Assembly (NCBI GenBank): GCA_002328625.1
Contig: DCVC01000203.1
Span: 1,231 to 10,215, forward strand
Origin: Bacteroidales bacterium UBA2198
Lineage (GTDB): Bacteria > Bacteroidota > Bacteroidia > Bacteroidales > VadinHA17
Direction of reading: 5' to 3'
DNA length: 8,985 nt
Part shown: in pieces, positions 4,293 through 8,985 of the stretch
Numbering within the stretch: position 1 is the stretch's first letter
Layout of the letters: each line of letters begins with the position of its first letter
Program-made: the position numbers and the translations under genes
Notes under the pieces: model-generated
Databases searched by the model: none
What the model was told of the DNA's origin: nothing
What the model saw: the letters and a program-made list of their open reading frames with translations, nothing else

Positions 4293-7200
4293 AGCCTGAA
4301 AATTTAACAGATTCTTTAAGGCTTTCAATAACATCCATATATTTCCCTTTAAGATTTAGTATCGCTTCGATATTGAAACTATCTGCTGCAGTGACTAATT
4401 CCTTTCCGTAAAGGGTAATGATACTTGAATTGTGATCCGTTCCCAATTGAATCAGATTCTTTCCGAAATCACGGATTTCCCCTATGGGTTGCCTGACAGC
4501 AAATGTTTCCCAGGTTGAATATAAATCAGTCTCCAGGGAGTGTATTAAACCGTTCCGATCTGATATTTCACCAATCAGGTCAACTTCCGGCGAGGATTCC
4601 ACGGGTTCACCCGCCCTGGTTGATTTATACGGTAAAAATCTCATCAATTCATGGTATAGTTCGGCAACTTTAACAGGTTTCACAAGCAGTCCGGCAAATT
4701 CACTTTTTTGTATCCGTTCTTTCTGATCCTTTAATACCGAGGCGGAATATGCGATGACAGGAATGTGTTTCATCCTCTTATCGGTCTTTATTTTGTTCAA
4801 TAACCAGAACCCGTCCATTTTTGGCATGAGCACATCGGCAATGATGAGATCGGGAACGATTTCCTTTGCAATTTTATAGGCAGCAATACCATCTTCCGCA
4901 TCAAATATCTCTATCCCGGAGGTTTTAAGAGCATCTCTGAGATAGCTTCTGTTTTGTTCCATATCGTCGGCAACAATAATTGTTGATTTCTCAAAGAAGA
5001 TTTCTGAAGGATCAATCCTGATATCGACGTTTAGCATGGCGAAATCCCTCTGATATGCTATCCTCGGGATCCTTACTATAAACGTACTTCCCTTACCGGG
5101 CTTTGATTGCACAGTGATGGTTCCGTGCATGAGCGATGCAAGCCTTCTGGTAATTGTAAGTCCTAATCCTGTACCTCCGTGATGTTCTTTATCTCTTTCC
5201 TGAACAAATGGTTTAAAAATAGCCTCCTGCAGTGCTTTTGTTATCCCGATTCCGGTATCCTGAACTTCAATTATCAGATCAATTAATTCTTCTGCTTCTT
5301 CTTTAGAGTATTTCACAAACTGAGGATTCTCCGTAAATACCTTAAGCACAATATTACCATCTGATGTAAATTTGATTGCGTTTCCGATGAGGTTAAAGAC
5401 TATCTGCCGTACCCGCGCTTCATCAATTTTGATTCCGGCTGGTGTTCCTGAAGAAATATCAAGAATGAATTTCAGCCCTTTTTCACCCACTTTATAGGAA
5501 AAGATCCTTTCAAACTCAGTGAAGAAAAGACAGGTGTCGACATAATCATATTTCAGATCAAGTTTTCCGGCCTCGATTTTTGACAGGTCAAGTATGTCGT
5601 TAATCAAAGTCAGGAGACTTCTTCCACTCGATTTAATTGAATTAATATAATGCTCCTGGGTCTTATCAACCGTCGTGGAGCTTAATAATTCCGAATAGCC
5701 CAATACTGCATTCATGGGCGTTCGGATCTCATGGCTCATATTTGCCACGAATTCACTTTTTGCCTTATTTGCTTCCTCTGCTTCTTTCTTTGCTTTATTA
5801 AGTTCTTTAGTCCGTTCATAAACGAGTTCCTCGAGGTGCTCACGGTATTTTTTCAACTCCTCCTGTACCTGTTTTCTCTCCGTAATATCCCTGCAACTGC
5901 CATAAACCAGTCCTCCTGGCAATAAGACCGAGTTCAGATCGGCAGTAACGTAGCTGCCATCTTTTCTTTGAAGATAGATTTCAGCATAAACTTTGCCTTC
6001 AAGCAGTAATTTCTTAAAAATCTCAGAGGATGTATCTGTATTATCAGGGGGAGTAATTTCAAGGATTGCTTTACTCAGCAACTCGTCCGATGAATAACCA
6101 AGCATATCAGTTGCTGCCTTATTGACATACTGGTACTTTCCCTTCTGATCGGTAATAAAAATGGCATCTGCCGAGTTTTCCATTGTTGACCGGAATTTTT
6201 CTTCGCTTTCGCGCAAAATCTCCTCCACCTGCTTAAGTTCAGTTATATCGGTAATAGTCCCGACATAACCGATTACTTCATTATCTATCAGTTCCGGTAC
6301 AGCTTTGCCCATAACCCAGATTAAACTCCCATCCGATTTTATCAAACGGTATTCCGCACTTGATTCCTTTTTAAGACTCAGGTTATTTAACCATACTTCA
6401 GAGAGTTGCTCCCTGTCTTCAGGATGCACAATCTTCAGCCAACCATTTCCAAATGCCTCCTCAGGCGATAAACCTGATAACTCAGACCATGTTGGATTGA
6501 CATATGTAGTATTCCCATCCGCATCAGTCCTGAAAATTCCTACAGGAGAAACAAGTGCAAGAGTCTCAAACAAATGCTGTATCTTGCTCAAAGCCTTGTC
6601 CGTGTTTTTTTGTTCGGTAATGTCTACAACAGTTCCATCATAATAGAGAGTTTTCCCCTCTGAATCATAAATAGCTTTAGCACTCTCTCTGACGAAGATC
6701 TCTTTACCATCGCGACAAACCCAGACTGAGTCCATGTCCTTAACCTCACCTTCTTTCTCGATCTGATCAGCGAATTGCTGGCGCTTAAGTACAGGTTCAT
6801 AACCTGCTTCCTTCAGGTTCCTTTCGGATAGTTCTTCAAAGGAGGAAAACCCCAACATTTTAACCAGTGTATGGTTTGCCAGTAATATCTCTCCCTGCGG
6901 GTTTGTCCTGTAAAGTCCGGCAACTGCATCATTGTATAAATTGCGAAACCGTTCTTCACTTTCGTTAAGCGCTACTTCGGCAAGTTTTCTCTCGGTGATG
7001 TCCCTTGATATTCCGAAAGTACCAATGATTTTTCCCTCTTTGTCATGCAATGGCATTTTAACGGTGGCCACCCAGGTGTCTGACCGGTAAGGATGTGTTT
7101 CTCTTTCCTCCAGGCTTAATGATTGCCCTGTACGGATAATCATCTGTTCATCTTCAAATGCCTGCATTGCATGTTCCCCGGTAAAAAAATCAGCGTCTGT

Positions 7201-8139
7201 CTTTCCTATCGCCTGGCAGGGATCTTCCAGGTTAAAAGAATGTGCCTGAGCTTTATTTATCCTTATGAAACGGCTATTGATATCTTTGAAATAAACTCGA
7301 TCAGGAAGGGTACTCATCAGGGAATGAATCAGGTACTTTTCCCAAATCAAAGCTTCCTCAGCCCTGGTCCTCTCCGTAATGTCCAAAACTGTAAAAGTCA
7401 CTCCCTTCAACAGGTCATCCTTATCGAGAGGGGCCGAACTCAGGATTACATTCAGTATTCTGCCATCTTTACATTCGAAACGTGTTTCCACTAACCCGGT
7501 ACCTTTTTCAGCAATCTGCCTGTATTTCTCAATCCCTACACTTTCATATTCTTCATTTGTCACATAGACCATTTCAGAGCTTTTACCGATAAGCTCCTGC
7601 CGTGTATAACCTGTCATTGTACAGAAAGTGTCATTTACTTCCATAAATACCCGGTTCACTGTCAGCCCTATCCCGACAGGTGCGGCACTGAAAATGCTTT
7701 GAAGTTTCTCCTCGTTATCCTTTAATAAAAGTTCTCCGGCTCTTTTCTCCCTTTCTTTCAATCTCATTTCAAGAACCTCGTTGACTGCAAAAGGCAACCT
7801 GGCCGGGTGCTCCTTGATTATATAATCATCTGCCCCGGCTTTTAAGCACACAACAGCTATTTCTTCATTCATGGAGCCGGTGTAAAGGATAAACGGTATT
7901 TCCGGATTAAACTCACGGGCATCTCCGAGTGCCTGTAAGCCATTATAGGAAGGCATCATATAGTCGGAAATGACAATATCCGGGTTGAACTCTTTAAGAG
8001 CTTTGATAAATTCGTCCCTGGTATCAACCCTCATATCCTCAAACTTCAGTCCCCCTTTTCGCAATTCAAGAATTGCCAGTTCGGCATCTGAAGGCAGGTC
8101 CTCAACAAAAAGAATTTTTAACAGTTTTTTCGAAATCAT
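4285..8139 (-). CDS. Large soluble hybrid histidine kinase: REC, five PAS, HisKA, HATPase, REC
   Basis: This is a 1284-residue protein with no transmembrane or signal sequence. Order: receiver 1 (about 6-125; Glu13/Asp14, Asp59, Thr87, Lys109), then five PAS/PAC units (about 142-258, 262-384, 395-510, 520-636 and 646-757), each closing with a DITE-type linker such as DITERK. A coiled coil (760-795) leads to HisKA with His803 in MSHEIRTPMN. The HATPase has Asn920 in NLIGNAIKF, DTGIG (961-965) and GGTGLGL (988-994). Receiver 2 (about 1052-1170) has Asp1058/Asp1059, Asp1102 and Lys1154. A helical tail (about 1190-1284) has the size of an Hpt domain but lacks its usual His motif. The PAS units presumably sense small ligands, redox state or light; none shows an obvious cofactor signature to me. 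Phosphate likely moves from His803 to Asp1102 and perhaps on to neighbouring receivers. Its stop overlaps the next gene by 8 bp. Confidence 0.96.
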   Translation of the reverse strand: MISKKLLKILFVEDLPSDAELAILELRKGGLKFEDMRVDTRDEFIKALKEFNPDIVISDYMMPSYNGLQALGDAREFNPEIPFILYTGSMNEEIAVVCLKAGADDYIIKEHPARLPFAVNEVLEMRLKEREKRAGELLLKDNEEKLQSIFSAAPVGIGLTVNRVFMEVNDTFCTMTGYTRQELIGKSSEMVYVTNEEYESVGIEKYRQIAEKGTGLVETRFECKDGRILNVILSSAPLDKDDLLKGVTFTVLDITERTRAEEALIWEKYLIHSLMSTLPDRVYFKDINSRFIRINKAQAHSFNLEDPCQAIGKTDADFFTGEHAMQAFEDEQMIIRTGQSLSLEERETHPYRSDTWVATVKMPLHDKEGKIIGTFGISRDITERKLAEVALNESEERFRNLYNDAVAGLYRTNPQGEILLANHTLVKMLGFSSFEELSERNLKEAGYEPVLKRQQFADQIEKEGEVKDMDSVWVCRDGKEIFVRESAKAIYDSEGKTLYYDGTVVDITEQKNTDKALSKIQHLFETLALVSPVGIFRTDADGNTTYVNPTWSELSGLSPEEAFGNGWLKIVHPEDREQLSEVWLNNLSLKKESSAEYRLIKSDGSLIWVMGKAVPELIDNEVIGYVGTITDITELKQVEEILRESEEKFRSTMENSADAIFITDQKGKYQYVNKAATDMLGYSSDELLSKAILEITPPDNTDTSSEIFKKLLLEGKVYAEIYLQRKDGSYVTADLNSVLLPGGLVYGSCRDITERKQVQEELKKYREHLEELVYERTKELNKAKKEAEEANKAKSEFVANMSHEIRTPMNAVLGYSELLSSTTVDKTQEHYINSIKSSGRSLLTLINDILDLSKIEAGKLDLKYDYVDTCLFFTEFERIFSYKVGEKGLKFILDISSGTPAGIKIDEARVRQIVFNLIGNAIKFTSDGNIVLKVFTENPQFVKYSKEEAEELIDLIIEVQDTGIGITKALQEAIFKPFVQERDKEHHGGTGLGLTITRRLASLMHGTITVQSKPGKGSTFIVRIPRIAYQRDFAMLNVDIRIDPSEIFFEKSTIIVADDMEQNRSYLRDALKTSGIEIFDAEDGIAAYKIAKEIVPDLIIADVLMPKMDGFWLLNKIKTDKRMKHIPVIAYSASVLKDQKERIQKSEFAGLLVKPVKVAELYHELMRFLPYKSTRAGEPVESSPEVDLIGEISDRNGLIHSLETDLYSTWETFAVRQPIGEIRDFGKNLIQLGTDHNSSIITLYGKELVTAADSFNIEAILNLKGKYMDVIESLKESVKFSGYD

Positions 8140-8168
8140 TTTACAAGTTTTTTTTATCAGGTTGGCAG

Positions 8169-8282
8169 TTAAGAAGCCGGTAAATCATTATTGGAAAGGT
8201 TGTATTTCAACAATGCCCTGATTGCAGGTCCCACCTCACCCGGGTTGTCTTCAACCAGCAGGATTCCGACTTCGTTGTCCAT
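8169..8282 (-). pseudogene. Truncated receiver (Rcp1-like response regulator) remnant
   Basis: An ATG at 8282, 4 bases after the stop of the preceding receiver gene, opens 37 codons ending in TAA at 8171-8169. Residues 6-30 read as the first strand and helix of a receiver: ILLVEDNPGEVGPAIRALL then KYNLSNN, with the acidic pair Glu11/Asp12. This is the form typical of Rcp1-like regulators (LLVEDNPxDxxLxxRALKKxNLxN). Everything after is missing, including the phosphoacceptor Asp, the Thr/Ser and the Lys, so it cannot work as a receiver. Downstream, another frame reads YRLLNCQPDKKNL before a stop at 8146-8144, and a third offers LPT followed by a stop. Either could be the old C-terminus after an internal deletion, but this is weak. 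A true small peptide is less likely. It sits between a receiver and the hybrid kinase, 29 bases before the latter. Confidence 0.7.
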
Positions 8283-8286
8283 TTTG

Positions 8287-8706
8287 TCAGTGTTCAGGTA
8301 ATTTGAAATACTTGTCGACTATAACTTTCATTTTTTCTTTTGTCAGTGGTTTGGTTATGTAATCAGAAACATTACTCCATGTTCTGGTCCTTTCTTCATC
8401 GTCAGGATTATCGGACGTTGTCAGCATAATAATCAATACATCACTTTGAAATTTATTATCCAGCAAACTGTATTCCTCCAGGAATTCCCATCCATTCATG
8501 CCAGGCATGTTAATATCTAAAAATATCAGATCAGGCGGTAAACGTTCAATATCTTTCTTCGATTTCAGATATTCCAATGCTTCCGTTCCTGAATTTTTTA
8601 CAACAACAGTAGCTTCAAGATGATCTTTTTTAATCTCCCGTTCATGAAAAAAATTATCATCCGGATTGTCATCAACCAACATAATACAACTTAATTTTCT
8701 ATTCAT
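8287..8706 (-). CDS. Single-domain response regulator (Rcp1-like receiver)
   Basis: A 139-residue protein consists only of a receiver domain. Asp12/Asp13 (LVDDNPDD) form the metal-binding pair, Asp64 in FLDINMPGMNGW is the phosphoacceptor, Thr96 and Thr97 are in MLTTS, and Lys119 in TKPL completes the site. No DNA-binding or enzymatic output follows, so it should act as a phosphate shuttle or by direct protein contact. Its ATG overlaps the stop of the upstream kinase (ATGA), so the two are translationally coupled, and the upstream kinase is its likely donor. This kinase-receiver pairing is the same as in phytochrome Cph1/Rcp1-type modules. The downstream receiver remnant begins 4 bases after its stop, so the operon once carried two such small receivers in tandem. 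Confidence 0.95.
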   Translation of the reverse strand: MNRKLSCIMLVDDNPDDNFFHEREIKKDHLEATVVVKNSGTEALEYLKSKKDIERLPPDLIFLDINMPGMNGWEFLEEYSLLDNKFQSDVLIIMLTTSDNPDDEERTRTWSNVSDYITKPLTKEKMKVIVDKYFKLPEH

Positions 8707-8985
8707 TCTGTTAAATTTGGTATTGTGAAATAAAATGTAGCCCCTTGTCCAATATCTGATTCGACCCAGATTTCTCCCTGATGCATCTGGACTATTTTCT
8801 TACAATTGGCAAGCCCTATTCCGTATCCTTCATATTCTTCCTCATTATTGTGTAATCGCTGGAAAATATTAAAAATCCGCTCGAAATGGGAAGGACTGAT
8901 TCCTATTCCATTATCACTTACTGAGAATTCCCATTTTTCATCTTTTTTCTCTGAACCGATTTTAATTTCAGGTCGGGTACCTCTT
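8703..8985 (-). CDS. Histidine kinase, C-terminal ATPase end (start beyond the window), phytochrome-kinase type
   Basis: The last 93 codons are present; the 5' part lies beyond the right edge. What remains is the second half of an HATPase_c domain: the G1 motif SDNGIGI, the F-box FERIFNIFQRLH, then EEYEGYGIGLANCKKIV (G2 motif and following helix), GEIWVES and a closing strand GATFYFTIP. The FxxIFxxFxRLH/YEGxGIGLAxCKKIV pattern is typical of the kinase core of bacterial phytochromes and related PAS/GAF kinases, which commonly pair with Rcp1-like receivers. The stop TGA (8705-8703) overlaps the ATG of the receiver that follows. Sensor domains, and so the signal, cannot be judged here. No receiver follows the ATPase domain, so this is a classical rather than hybrid kinase. 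Confidence 0.92.
   Translation of the reverse strand, partial: RGTRPEIKIGSEKKDEKWEFSVSDNGIGISPSHFERIFNIFQRLHNNEEEYEGYGIGLANCKKIVQMHQGEIWVESDIGQGATFYFTIPNLTE

Noticed and set aside
4293..4334. Longer N-terminus for the receiver-kinase from an ATG at 4334
   Set aside because: It would overlap the hybrid kinase by 50 bp and adds 14 residues before the receiver fold begins; the ATG at 4292 with an 8-bp overlap is simpler.
4288..4575. Functional Hpt domain at the end of the hybrid kinase
   Set aside because: No His in an Hpt-like context is visible, so only a helical tail is claimed.
7123..7494. Plus-strand open frame of 123 residues
   Set aside because: It lies wholly inside the hybrid kinase PAS region on the opposite strand, shows no recognisable domain and has low-complexity, Ser/Cys/Leu-rich content typical of an antisense shadow.
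1..8985. CRISPR array, tRNA, rRNA or insertion sequence
   Set aside because: No regularly spaced repeats, tRNA-like cloverleaf, rRNA sequence or transposase-like frame was seen on either strand.

Overview
The window looks like a chromosomal piece of a member of the Bacteroidota. Four things suggest this: the pairing of a bacteroidete-type aromatic aminotransferase with a prephenate dehydrogenase, a promoter box of the TAnnTTTG type, start codons mostly without a clear Shine-Dalgarno sequence, and a dense cluster of PAS-rich hybrid kinases and receiver proteins. Every gene I can support lies on the minus strand, so the window is best read from its right end to its left end.

Right and central part (8985 down to 1861): a tightly packed signalling operon. 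It opens with the 3' end of a phytochrome-type histidine kinase. Next comes a single-domain receiver protein whose start overlaps the kinase stop, then a broken second receiver gene that keeps only its N-terminal third. A 1284-residue soluble hybrid kinase follows (receiver, five PAS domains, kinase core, receiver, helical tail). The operon ends with a receiver-histidine kinase and a receiver-SpoIIE/PP2C phosphatase. Gaps are 17 bp or less, or the genes overlap, except around the broken receiver gene. No transmembrane segment is seen in the complete proteins. The layout suggests a cytoplasmic phosphorelay whose last product is a phosphatase of the kind used in partner-switching control. A long imperfect hairpin follows the last gene.

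Left part (about 1672 down to 1): an aromatic amino acid operon. A promoter-like box is followed almost at once by a 24-codon leader peptide in which 10 residues are Tyr or Phe. A competing antiterminator pairing and a strong intrinsic terminator come next, so this is a classical translation-coupled attenuator that had no annotation. Between the terminator and the aminotransferase lies a short stretch that reads like the two fused ends of a deleted prephenate dehydratase gene (pheA). Then come the PLP-dependent aminotransferase and the start of tyrA, which runs off the window.

The most notable findings are the Phe/Tyr attenuator with its nearly leaderless leader peptide, and two apparent gene remnants (pheA-like and a receiver gene). 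The two halves also differ visibly in base composition: the amino acid genes are G+C richer than the signalling operon.
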